Assembly: GCA_900552935.1 (NCBI GenBank)
Contig: USBN01000010.1
Location: 1 to 39,262, forward strand
DNA length: 39,262 bases
Direction of reading: 5' to 3'
Source of the DNA: an uncultured Coriobacteriaceae bacterium
GTDB lineage: Bacteria; Actinomycetota; Coriobacteriia; Coriobacteriales; Atopobiaceae
Both the position numbers and the translations under genes were made by a program. Below the pieces are notes generated by a model. The model saw only the letters and a list, made by a program, of their open reading frames with translations, had not been told where the DNA came from and made no database searches. Positions within the stretch are counted from its first letter, which is position 1; each line of letters begins with the position of its first letter. Below are positions 31,857-38,667 of the stretch, piece by piece.

Positions 31857-31889
31857 GAGTTGACAAGGGGACAGTCCCTTTGTCAACTC
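31857..31889. repeat. Palindromic repeat, type B copy 2
   Basis: GAGTTGACAAGGGGAC-A-GTCCCTTTGTCAACTC has 16-bp arms with one G-T pair. It is adjacent to type A copy 2, which makes the back-to-back pair seen nowhere else in the window. Confidence 0.9.
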
Positions 31890-31925
31890 TGAGGGACTGG
31901 AGTGGCAATGGCGGAGGGCGGAGTT

Positions 31926-32225
31926 ATGCGCGCGTGTGTGGCGGCGATCATGGGTGTGGCGCTGGCTATTGCTGGTCCCTATGCGTTCACGGGAGTCGAG
32001 GCCACCTGGCAGAAGATCGTGCTTCTCTCGCTCATCCTCGCCTGCGTGGCCATTCTCGTCACGACCACCGTCCTCTCGATGGTGGCGGAGATGTGCGCTC
32101 GTTGTGGCTCTCATGCCGAGAGGCGCGTGATGCTGCTCTCCGATGTCTTTCTCTTCTCGGGCGCGGTAATGATGCTCGTCACGTTCGTCTTCGCGTTCGT
32201 TTTCGCCATCCTTCGCCTGGCATAG
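31926..32225 (+). CDS. Small hypothetical membrane protein
   Basis: A 99-residue protein with three hydrophobic segments (about 3-20, 30-54 and 70-97) and two Cys in MCARCGSH between the second and third. No family recognised. ATG 31926 follows GGAGGGCGGAG; an in-frame start at 31902 would add 8 residues and has no better site. It starts 36 bp after the palindromic pair, which would lie in its promoter or leader. Confidence 0.55.
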   Translation: MRACVAAIMGVALAIAGPYAFTGVEATWQKIVLLSLILACVAILVTTTVLSMVAEMCARCGSHAERRVMLLSDVFLFSGAVMMLVTFVFAFVFAILRLA

Positions 32226-32572
32226 GCTTCGTCGTTCCGTTGCGGCGGTGGCTTGTCGCCGCGCCTGCACACGCCGGGGCTCCCCACGCCGGGCCCCGTG
32301 CCATGCCTGCCCACGCCGCGCCCTCGCTCTGCGTGGCGCTCGACCGTGCGCGCAACCGTTGCCGCACCCGCGGCGTGAGCATCCGCTTGTTGCATGAATG
32401 AATGCTGAATGCTGTCCATCCTCATCACAAAATGACTACGGCATAGCGAACAACTAGCCATCTAGCTGCAGATTTCTGTAAGAACTCGGTGCTTTTCGCT
32501 CTCGTGTCAGCATCGCTCGCTATAATCCGATTCAGTTAGTGTTTGTTGCTCATCAAGCAATGGAGGAAAGAC
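32226..32572 (+). promoter_or_regulatory. Gene-free stretch with the fba promoter
   Basis: About 350 bp. The first 120 bp are GC-rich with several CACGCCG repeats. The remainder is AT-rich. A perfect -10 box TATAAT is at 32521-32526, 47 bp before the fba start, but no good -35 lies at the expected distance, so an activator or an extended contact may be needed. Confidence 0.6.
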
Positions 32573-33445
32573 ATGCTCGTTAACGCTACGCACATGCTCC
32601 AGTCCGCCGAGAAGGGCCACTACGGCCTTGGCGCGTTCAACACCAACAACATCGAGTGGACCTACGGCATCCTCACCGCCGCCGAGGAGCTCCAGAGCCC
32701 GCTCATCATCCAGTGCACCGCTGGTGCCGCCAAGTGGATGACCAGCTTCAAGCTCTGCCACGACGTTGTTGTCGACATGATGGACACCCTGAACATCACC
32801 GTGCCCGTCTGCCTCCACCTCGATCACGGCTCCTACGAGGACTGCTTCAAGGCCATCGAGGCCGGCTTCTCCTCCATCATGTATGACGGCTCCCACGAGA
32901 AGGACTTCGAGACTAACCTCGAGCGCACCGCTGAGCTCGTGAAGCTCGCCCACTCCAAGGGCCTCTCCATCGAGGCTGAGGTCGGTGGCATTGGTGGCGT
33001 CGAGGACGGCGTTGCCTCTGAGGGTGAGCTCGCTGACCCCGATCAGTGCAAGCAGATCGCTGACCTCGGTGTTGACTTCCTCGCCTGCGGCATCGGCAAC
33101 ATCCACGGCCTCTACCCGGCTGACTGGAAGGGCCTCTCCTTCGACCAGCTTGCCGCCATCAAGGCAAAGACCGGCGACCTGCCCCTCGTTCTCCACGGTG
33201 GTACCGGCATCCCCGTCGACCAGGTCCAGAAGGCCGTCTCCATGGGCATCTGCAAGGTCAACGTCAACACTGACCTCCAGGTCGTCTTCGCCAAGGGCGT
33301 TCGTGAGTACGTCGAGGCTGGCAAGGATCAGCAGGGCAAGGGCTACGATCCGCGCAAGATGCTGAAGCCTGGTCGCGACGCCATCGTCGAGCGCACCAAG
33401 GAGCTCATCCGCGAGTTCGGCTCTGACGGCAAGGCTTGGAACTAA
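32573..33445 (+). CDS. fba: Class II fructose-bisphosphate aldolase
   Basis: A 290-residue zinc-dependent aldolase that splits fructose 1,6-bisphosphate in glycolysis. The ligands are visible: His in LHLDHGSYE, His in NIHGLYP and His in LVLHGGTGI. The catalytic Asp precedes the second His of the first motif, and VNVNTDLQ binds phosphate. GGAGG lies 6 bases before ATG 32573. Codon use is strongly biased to C-ending codons, as expected for a highly expressed gene. It ends at a strong terminator and is a one-gene unit. Confidence 0.95.
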   Translation: MLVNATHMLQSAEKGHYGLGAFNTNNIEWTYGILTAAEELQSPLIIQCTAGAAKWMTSFKLCHDVVVDMMDTLNITVPVCLHLDHGSYEDCFKAIEAGFSSIMYDGSHEKDFETNLERTAELVKLAHSKGLSIEAEVGGIGGVEDGVASEGELADPDQCKQIADLGVDFLACGIGNIHGLYPADWKGLSFDQLAAIKAKTGDLPLVLHGGTGIPVDQVQKAVSMGICKVNVNTDLQVVFAKGVREYVEAGKDQQGKGYDPRKMLKPGRDAIVERTKELIREFGSDGKAWN

Positions 33446-33484
33446 CGCCTCTTCGTAGACGCCTAGCGGCTGATGACGTGACTG

Positions 33485-33522
33485 GAGCCCGTCCGGATTG
33501 TCCGGGCGGGCTCTCTGCGTCC
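33485..33522 (+). terminator. Rho-independent terminator of fba
   Basis: GAGCCCGTCCGGA (33485-33497) pairs with TCCGGGCGGGCTC (33501-33513), one wobble, loop TTG. The following tail, TCTGCGTCCTTG, has few Ts. Confidence 0.8.
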
Positions 33523-33572
33523 TTGTCGGCACGTAAAGTGCCATACTTACCTGCAGACGAAAGGAGTTAACC

Positions 33573-34457
33573 ATGTATGACAACGATCCGGTTCCCGGAC
33601 GTAACGACCTCTGCTGGTGCGGTAGCGGCAAGAAGTACAAGAAGTGCCACGCTCGAATCGACGAGCGTCTGCAGGAGTGCTATAACGCCGGTATGGAAGT
33701 CATCGTCCGCCGCCTGCTAAAGACGCCGGAAGACATTGAGGGCATCAAGCGCTCTGCCGCCATCAACATCGGCGTGCTTGACATGGTGGGGGAGCGCATT
33801 CACGCCGGTGTCAGCACTGCCGAGGTGGACAAGTGGATTTATGACTTCACCGTCGAACACGGCGGCATCCCGGCGGATCTCAATTACGAGGGCTTCCCCA
33901 ACAGCGTTTGCACCTCCATCAACGACGTGGTGTGCCACGGCATCCCCAGCGAGGGGGACATTCTCAAGGACGGTGACATCGTCAACGTCGACTGCTCCAC
34001 GATTCTCGACGGCTACTACTCTGATTCGAGCCGCATGTTCTGCATCGGCGAGGTCTCGCCTGAGCGTCAGAAGCTCGTCGACGTCACGCGCGAGAGTGTC
34101 CAGCGTGGCCTTGCCCAGGTGAAGCCCTGGAACACGTTGGGCGACATGGCCCATGCCGTTCAGAGCTACGTGGAGGAGAACGGCTTTAACGTCGTGCGCG
34201 AGTTTGGTGGTCACGGCATCGGCAACGCGTTTCACGAGGATCCGTTCGTGTCGCACGTCGGCGAGCCGGGGGAGGGCGTCGTGCTTGCTCCGGGCATGTG
34301 CTTCACGATCGAGCCGATGGTCAACGCCGGCGGTGCGGACATCGACATGGACGATCCCAACGGCTGGACCGTGCGCACGGCAGATGGTTCGGATTCTGCC
34401 CAGTGGGAGGTCCAGCTTGTCGTGACCGAGGACGGCTACGAGCTCCTTAGCTGGTAG
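33573..34457 (+). CDS. map: Methionine aminopeptidase type I with N-terminal SEC-C zinc motif
   Basis: A 294-residue protein that removes the initiator Met. Residues 9-26 are a SEC-C motif (C14, C16, C25, H26), which in other proteins binds zinc and ribosome or SecA-related partners. The pita-bread catalytic domain follows, with metal ligands in VNVDCST and YYSDSSR (Asp), GHGIG (His), and Glu in FTIEPM and WEVQLVV. GAAAGGAG sets ATG 33573. The elaborate hairpin at 34524 terminates it. Its use of Met as product is a weak link to the met genes of the window. Confidence 0.95.
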   Translation: MYDNDPVPGRNDLCWCGSGKKYKKCHARIDERLQECYNAGMEVIVRRLLKTPEDIEGIKRSAAINIGVLDMVGERIHAGVSTAEVDKWIYDFTVEHGGIPADLNYEGFPNSVCTSINDVVCHGIPSEGDILKDGDIVNVDCSTILDGYYSDSSRMFCIGEVSPERQKLVDVTRESVQRGLAQVKPWNTLGDMAHAVQSYVEENGFNVVREFGGHGIGNAFHEDPFVSHVGEPGEGVVLAPGMCFTIEPMVNAGGADIDMDDPNGWTVRTADGSDSAQWEVQLVVTEDGYELLSW

Positions 34458-34523
34458 GCTTACTTTTGGCGTTCGCGAGGCGGGACAAGCTGGCGACGCG
34501 CCATGATAAAACGTTTTAAGACG

Positions 34524-34610
34524 AAGCCGACGGGAAGCTTGCGTGCCGAACGGGGCCGTCTCTCCTCTGGAGGATAGCCCCATCGGTGCGCGGCTTCCCG
34601 CCGGCTTTTG
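34524..34610 (+). terminator. Large two-tier hairpin terminator of map
   Basis: AAGCCGACGGGAAGC (34524-34538) pairs with GCTTCCCGCCGGCTT (34593-34607) over 15 positions with one A-C mismatch, and TTTT follows. Inside, GTGCCGA...GGGGC pairs with GCCCC...TCGGTGC, and CTCC with GGAG at the tip. The fold is longer than a minimal terminator. Confidence 0.75.
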
Positions 34611-34635
34611 CGTGCCCCCGTAGCCTGCGCGCTCG

Positions 34636-34665
34636 CAACGCGTGCGCCCACAACGCGTGCGCCCG
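34636..34665. repeat. Two tandem 15-bp repeats
   Basis: CAACGCGTGCGCCCR occurs at 34636-34650 and 34651-34665. The surrounding 34611-34763 is GC-rich, without a gene. Confidence 0.8.
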
Positions 34666-34763
34666 CAGCCTGCGTGCGCACGCATCGCGCGTGTGCATTC
34701 GTAGAACGTGCTTATAACTCGTGCGAGTTCGCCGTCTCGCGCCGCGTGCTTGCCGCCTCGCCG

Positions 34764-35567
34764 TTACGCGCCCGTGGACGCTCCGCTGACGTGGCCAGTG
34801 GCGACGGGTGCGAACATGATCCTGCCGGTACCGCGGTAGACGTTAACGAGCCCCTCGCCCGAGGCCGCGGAGCCGATGAGCGACTTCGTGGTGCGCTCGA
34901 CGGTGAACTGAAGCGTGGGGGACCAAGCGATGGCGAGGGAACCGTCAATCTTGATGACGTCATCGTAGAGATCGGCGATGATGAGTTCCTCCCTGGGAAC
35001 CGACGACTCGAGGGCGACGAGGCCATTTCCATAGAGGCCGAGGTTGAAGAGGCCCTCGCCGCCGGCGATGGCGGCAGAGGGGCGTGAAATCATCTCTGCC
35101 CTGTGAGTGAGGGAGGCGTCACTGGAGAGATAGGCGCCGTCTTCGATGATGATGCCGCCGTTCCAATCCGTCACGTCCTCTAGCAGGATGAACTTGTAGG
35201 TGGGCTCGAGGGTGACGATGCCGGTCCCCTCGTACTCGGGCTTGATCGCGGACTCGCCGGTGACGGAGCCGCGGACGAGCTTGCGGGCGAAGTCGCCTGC
35301 GCCGCGAATGCCGGTCTTCGGCTGGACGTCGCCGCTCATCCATTGCATGGCGCCTGCCTGCATGGAGACGCAATGCGAGGGGAACCTGTCGAGGTGGCAG
35401 ACGAGCTGACGACGCCTCACGTTCATCTTGGAGGCGAAGTAGGCGAGCTGGGCCTCGTAGGGGTTGACGCTCATGTCGCTCTGGTACTCAATCACCGAGT
35501 ACCCGCCGCGCTCCGCGGTGAGCTTTACGTTTTGTCCATCGGTGAAGTTGAAGAATCTGACGGTCAT
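34764..35567 (-). CDS. AIM24-family protein
   Basis: A 267-residue beta-rich protein of the AIM24 family. The Gly-rich repeats (GTGIVTLEPTY, FNLGLYGNGLVALES, GEGLVNVYRGTGRI) and the ILLED segment are characteristic. The eukaryotic member is mitochondrial; bacterial ones are uncharacterised. No signal peptide. GGAGC lies 7 bases before ATG 35567. It follows the lipoprotein gene on the same strand after 147 bp, and the run 37558-34764 on this strand may be transcribed in part together. Confidence 0.85.
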   Translation of the reverse strand: MTVRFFNFTDGQNVKLTAERGGYSVIEYQSDMSVNPYEAQLAYFASKMNVRRRQLVCHLDRFPSHCVSMQAGAMQWMSGDVQPKTGIRGAGDFARKLVRGSVTGESAIKPEYEGTGIVTLEPTYKFILLEDVTDWNGGIIIEDGAYLSSDASLTHRAEMISRPSAAIAGGEGLFNLGLYGNGLVALESSVPREELIIADLYDDVIKIDGSLAIAWSPTLQFTVERTTKSLIGSAASGEGLVNVYRGTGRIMFAPVATGHVSGASTGA

Positions 35568-35714
35568 GGCTGCTCCAAATCTTTAAGGTCCTGCTTGCGA
35601 GCTTGAGCTTGTTGGCGGGCTTTTGGACGACGTCTAAATTGTATGCAGAGCATCTGGGCCCCGTGTCTCATTTTATTGTCTCCGCTGATGAGCCGCGGTG
35701 GCGGTATCCGTACC

Positions 35715-36392
35715 CTAACCGGCAAGGTCCTCCCAGTGCTGATAGGCGGCTTCATAAGGGTCATCGCACCCGAGCCAGCGAAAGAAATCCTCCGCGGTGT
35801 CCGCGTAGTCATCCGGCGAGTCATAGTCATAGGGGGGGGACACATACGTGGGAACGGCGGTCTTGACCTCTTCTCCCGATGCATCCCTATTGGGCAAGCC
35901 CCAGTAGCCTTCCCAATAGTTCCTGCCTGTGTTCCACTTCGCGACGTTGATGACTTCCCCGTCGCGAACGGTTGCCGAGAATAGGACGTCATGGAGCCCG
36001 TTCGTCGAGTACCAGTAGTAGGTGACGCCGCCGTCAAACAAACCTCCATCGATGATCTCGCCCGTGCGCTCAGGGGTGCCGAGCCAGGTCTTGTCGAGGA
36101 GCTCCGCGGGCATGCCCTGCCAGGGGAGAGAATCCTCTACCTGAGTACCGTCAGGCGAGGTGGTGGGCAGCGCGGCAGCGGGTGTGGCGGCTTCTGTGAT
36201 CGCGGGCGCAGCGGTTGCCGACGGGGGAGTGGTGGCGGCAGCGGAGACGGACGGCGGCACCGTCAGGGGAGCGCTCTGCCTCTTCGGAGCCTTCTTCTCG
36301 CAGCCTGCTATGAGGACTAGGATGGCCATGACGACGCAAAGGCCAAATAGCCACCCGGTCTTACCTTGTTTCTGCGAACTCGCTGCCACCAT
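35715..36392 (-). CDS. Predicted lipoprotein
   Basis: A 225-residue exported protein with a hydrophobic segment ending in the lipobox LIAGC (C31), to which diacylglycerol would be attached. A Pro/Ala/Thr-rich linker (about 40-85) precedes a C-terminal domain rich in Trp and Tyr (YYWYSTNGLHDVLFSATV) and an acidic end. No enzyme family recognised. The start is ATG 36392, or GTG 36389 which has better spacing from AAGGGA; upstream in-frame codons to 36452 are possible but less likely. It precedes the AIM24 gene. Confidence 0.75.
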   Translation of the reverse strand: MVAASSQKQGKTGWLFGLCVVMAILVLIAGCEKKAPKRQSAPLTVPPSVSAAATTPPSATAAPAITEAATPAAALPTTSPDGTQVEDSLPWQGMPAELLDKTWLGTPERTGEIIDGGLFDGGVTYYWYSTNGLHDVLFSATVRDGEVINVAKWNTGRNYWEGYWGLPNRDASGEEVKTAVPTYVSPPYDYDSPDDYADTAEDFFRWLGCDDPYEAAYQHWEDLAG

Positions 36393-36473
36393 CGCTCCCT
36401 TCGCCCCTTTTGTGGGAGCATACCGCGCCTTTCGGACACTAATTCGGTGCATGCTAACCGGGGCTTTGTGGGG

Positions 36474-37145
36474 TTAAGACGTCAATTCCCGCCGGGCGCG
36501 AATGGCTTTGCAAGCCGTATCTGATTTTGCGAGGCGTGTCGCCACAGTCAGAGCATCCGGGCTGAATTCGCTAGGAGTTTCAGTCGCAATCAGAGCATCT
36601 GGATCGTTTTTGCTAGGAGTTTCAATCGCCTCAGACCTCGTGCCGCGCGACATCGCAACGCCCTCTAGCTCGAGCAGGGCAACTTTCGCCTCAAGGCCGC
36701 CGCCAAATCCCGTAAGGCTGCCGTTCGCGCCGATGACGCGATGACAAGGGATGATGATGCCGAGCGGGTTTGCGCCAACGGCACCACCCACAGCCCTGGC
36801 GGACGTTCGCTTGCCACGATTCTCGCCAACTCTCTCGGCGACCCAACCGTACGTGACCGTCTCGCCGTAGGGGATGGCTGCCAGGACCTCCCAGACGCTG
36901 AGCTGGAAGGCCGTGCCCTCGGGATCGAGCGGCAACTCGGCGGGGTTTGGCCGCTCTCCTGCGAAGTACCTTGTCAGCCAATCTCGAGCCTGGTCGAAGA
37001 TGGGCGCATGGCTGCATTGGCTGGTTTCCGGAGTTTTCGTTCCCCGCCTTCCCGTCGTGAACAGGCATGAGCGCAACCTCTCGCCGTCCTCGCTCCCGAG
37101 CACGAGCGATCCTACGGGAGACTCACTAAACACCAAGGTGAGCAC
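36474..37145 (-). CDS. ogt: O6-alkylguanine-DNA alkyltransferase with C-terminal tail
   Basis: A 223-residue suicide DNA repair protein. The acceptor motif IPCHRV has C134, preceded by the DNA-binding helix (SVWEVLAAIPYGETVTYG) and followed by GSLTGFGGGLEAK. The start is GTG 37145 with AAGGAG upstream; a longer frame runs to 37409 but is not protein-like. After the usual end (LLELEG) there is an unusual tail of about 60 residues with two 14-residue units, ETPSKNDPDALIAT and ETPSEFSPDALTVAT. The tail's function is unknown. Confidence 0.9.
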   Translation of the reverse strand: MLTLVFSESPVGSLVLGSEDGERLRSCLFTTGRRGTKTPETSQCSHAPIFDQARDWLTRYFAGERPNPAELPLDPEGTAFQLSVWEVLAAIPYGETVTYGWVAERVGENRGKRTSARAVGGAVGANPLGIIIPCHRVIGANGSLTGFGGGLEAKVALLELEGVAMSRGTRSEAIETPSKNDPDALIATETPSEFSPDALTVATRLAKSDTACKAIRARRELTS

Positions 37146-37261
37146 GGGTATCTCCTTCGTGTCTGCCTGCTTGCGCGAACGGTTGGCATCTGGTTGAGAA
37201 GGTTGTTTTCGCATCCGGGGGTTTGGCCATGACGTCTTTGGGCCCAGATATTGTCCGGGAT

Positions 37262-37558
37262 CTACTTGCGCACGGGCTTGTGGGTGAGATGCCAGCCGCC
37301 GCAATAGGGACAGCGATAGGTGTGGAGGTCGCGAGACCCATGGCGCTCGCAGTCGCGAATCGCGAGTTTGGCCTCGCTTTCGCTCGAATAGCGCTTCTTG
37401 CGTTCGCACGCCTTGTGGCGGAGCTGGGCTTCGCGCTGCTGTGCCGCCTGTTCGCGGCGGGCGCCCTCGCGTTCGAACGTGCTCGCAAGTTGATCGCTGA
37501 GGCTCGCTTCGAAGGCACTACGCTGCGCCTTGAGCGCCGATTTCTTGTGGCTTCCCAT
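37262..37558 (-). CDS. Small CxxC protein of unknown function
   Basis: A 98-residue basic protein. A Lys/Arg/Gln-rich helix (about 10-55) is followed by KRYSSESEAKLAIRDC and a C-terminal zinc-ribbon-like end, YRCPYCGGWHLTHKP. The pattern of Cys, CxxC and WHLT recurs in small actinobacterial and phage-linked proteins of unknown role; DNA or RNA binding is plausible. ATG 37558 is chosen because AGGAGG precedes it; the frame is open to 37690. A 10-bp inverted repeat (37570-37606) sits directly before that ribosome site. Divergent from rlmH. Confidence 0.7.
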   Translation of the reverse strand: MGSHKKSALKAQRSAFEASLSDQLASTFEREGARREQAAQQREAQLRHKACERKKRYSSESEAKLAIRDCERHGSRDLHTYRCPYCGGWHLTHKPVRK

Positions 37559-37569
37559 CTCCACCTCCT

Positions 37570-37606
37570 GTGGGACAATTTGTTGCGGACAAGAGCATTG
37601 TCCCAC
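37570..37606 (-). promoter_or_regulatory. Hairpin just before the ribosome site of the CxxC gene
   Basis: GTGGGACAAT (37570-37579) and ATTGTCCCAC (37597-37606) are exact inverted repeats. TTGT/ACAA continues inside around TGCGG. The 3' arm on the minus strand abuts the AGGAGG of the gene, so it could be an mRNA structure or a repressor site. Confidence 0.6.
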
Positions 37607-37633
37607 TTTGAGGAGCCGTGCGCCCGTGCGCAC

Positions 37634-37662
37634 TTGCCAGTCGGACTGTCCCTCAATATACA
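37634..37662 (+). promoter_or_regulatory. Promoter of rlmH
   Basis: TTGCCA (37634-37639), a 17-bp spacer and TATACA (37657-37662) lie 27 bp before the start codon of rlmH. Confidence 0.6.
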
Positions 37663-37688
37663 TATATAAGGGAATGTAAGGGAGTCTC

Positions 37689-38159
37689 ATGCGCTATACG
37701 GTCGTCGCTGTCGGCAAGCTCAAGGAGCACTTCTGGCGTGATGCCTGCGCCGAGTATACGAAGCGCCTGGGCGCCTATGGCAAGGTCGAGATTCGTGAGG
37801 TGGCGGATATCGACCCGGCTCGCGTGGGCGGGGTCGAGGCGAGTCGCTCGCGCGAGGGCGAGGAGATCCTCTCTGTGATTCCCGAGCGCAGCCACGTGAT
37901 TCTCCTGGCGATTGATGGCAAACAGCGTTCGAGCGAGGCCTTCTCGGAACACCTTGACGAGCTTGCCCTCCGGGGCAAGAGCGACCTCACGTTTGTGATT
38001 GGTGGCTCGGATGGCGTCTCGCCCGATGTTCGTTCCCGTGCTGACGAGACGTTCTCCTTTGGCCCCATCACCCTGCCGCACAACCTCGCGCGCGTGGTCC
38101 TGCTCGAGCAGATTTATCGTGCCTGCAAGATTAGCCGCGGAGAGCCGTATCACAAGTAA
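37689..38159 (+). CDS. rlmH: 23S rRNA (pseudouridine1915-N3)-methyltransferase RlmH
   Basis: A 156-residue SPOUT-family enzyme that methylates pseudouridine 1915 in helix 69 of 23S rRNA. The alpha/beta knot is visible: VILLAIDGKQRSSEAF, FVIGGSDGVS (SAM-binding) and the C-terminal LPHNLARVVLLEQIYRA, which are strongly conserved. Length is standard. TAAGGGAG precedes ATG 37689. Single gene with its own promoter. Confidence 0.96.
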   Translation: MRYTVVAVGKLKEHFWRDACAEYTKRLGAYGKVEIREVADIDPARVGGVEASRSREGEEILSVIPERSHVILLAIDGKQRSSEAFSEHLDELALRGKSDLTFVIGGSDGVSPDVRSRADETFSFGPITLPHNLARVVLLEQIYRACKISRGEPYHK

Positions 38160-38211
38160 TGTGCTTGTTTACCTGCTGATTTAGGTAAAACCAAAGTCTA
38201 ATACTTCGCTC

Positions 38212-38263
38212 TTGCGTGACTGTGCATACTGTGTATATACTGTGCTTAACAGATATACACAGT
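38212..38263 (+). promoter_or_regulatory. Promoter and operator of the GntR/ABC operon
   Basis: TTGCGT (38212-38217) and TATACT (38236-38241, spacer 18) form the promoter. ACTGTGTATAT (38228-38238) and ATATACACAGT (38253-38263) are exact inverted repeats 14 bp apart that overlap the -10 and start point, so a bound dimer would block transcription. ACTGTG also occurs three times as a direct repeat (38219, 38228, 38239). The GntR protein encoded next is the likely ligand. Confidence 0.75.
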
Positions 38264-38274
38264 AAGGACGGCGC

Positions 38275-38655
38275 ATGGACATCATCCTTTCCAAATCGAG
38301 CGACAAGCCAATTTACGAGCAAATCTCCTCGCAGATAAAGTCGCAGGTTCTTTCTGGGGCTCTCGCGGCGGGGGAGAGGTTGCCCTCCATTCGCGCCCTC
38401 GCGGACGGTTTGGGCGTGAGCGTCATCACCACCAAGCGTGCCTATGCGGATCTCGAGGCGGACGGCCTGATCGAAACGGTCCAGGGCAAGGGCTGCTTCG
38501 TTTCTGAGAAGAACCGCGAGCTCCTGCGCGAGGAACGCCAGAAACACGTCGAGGCACTCCTCTCGCGGGCATGCGTCGAGGCGATGGACGTCGGGCTAAC
38601 CCGACGGGAGCTACATGACTTGCTCGATCTCATGGCGCCGGAATCTCTTGGTTAG
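38275..38655 (+). CDS. GntR-family regulator, YtrA subfamily
   Basis: A 126-residue protein with an N-terminal winged helix (PIYEQISSQIKSQVLSG, then LPSIRALADGLGVS and AYADLEADGLIETVQGKG) and only a short helical tail for dimerisation, which defines the YtrA subgroup. These regulators usually repress the ABC transporter operon they belong to. AAGGA precedes ATG 38275. The ABC gene starts 12 bp after its stop. The inverted repeat at 38228-38263 fits as its operator. Confidence 0.9.
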   Translation: MDIILSKSSDKPIYEQISSQIKSQVLSGALAAGERLPSIRALADGLGVSVITTKRAYADLEADGLIETVQGKGCFVSEKNRELLREERQKHVEALLSRACVEAMDVGLTRRELHDLLDLMAPESLG

Positions 38656-38667
38656 AAAGGTGTGACG

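Noticed and set aside
37634..37660. GGACTGTCCCTC as another copy of the palindrome family
   Set aside because: Only the core matches; the left arm is missing and the segment forms the spacer of the rlmH promoter.
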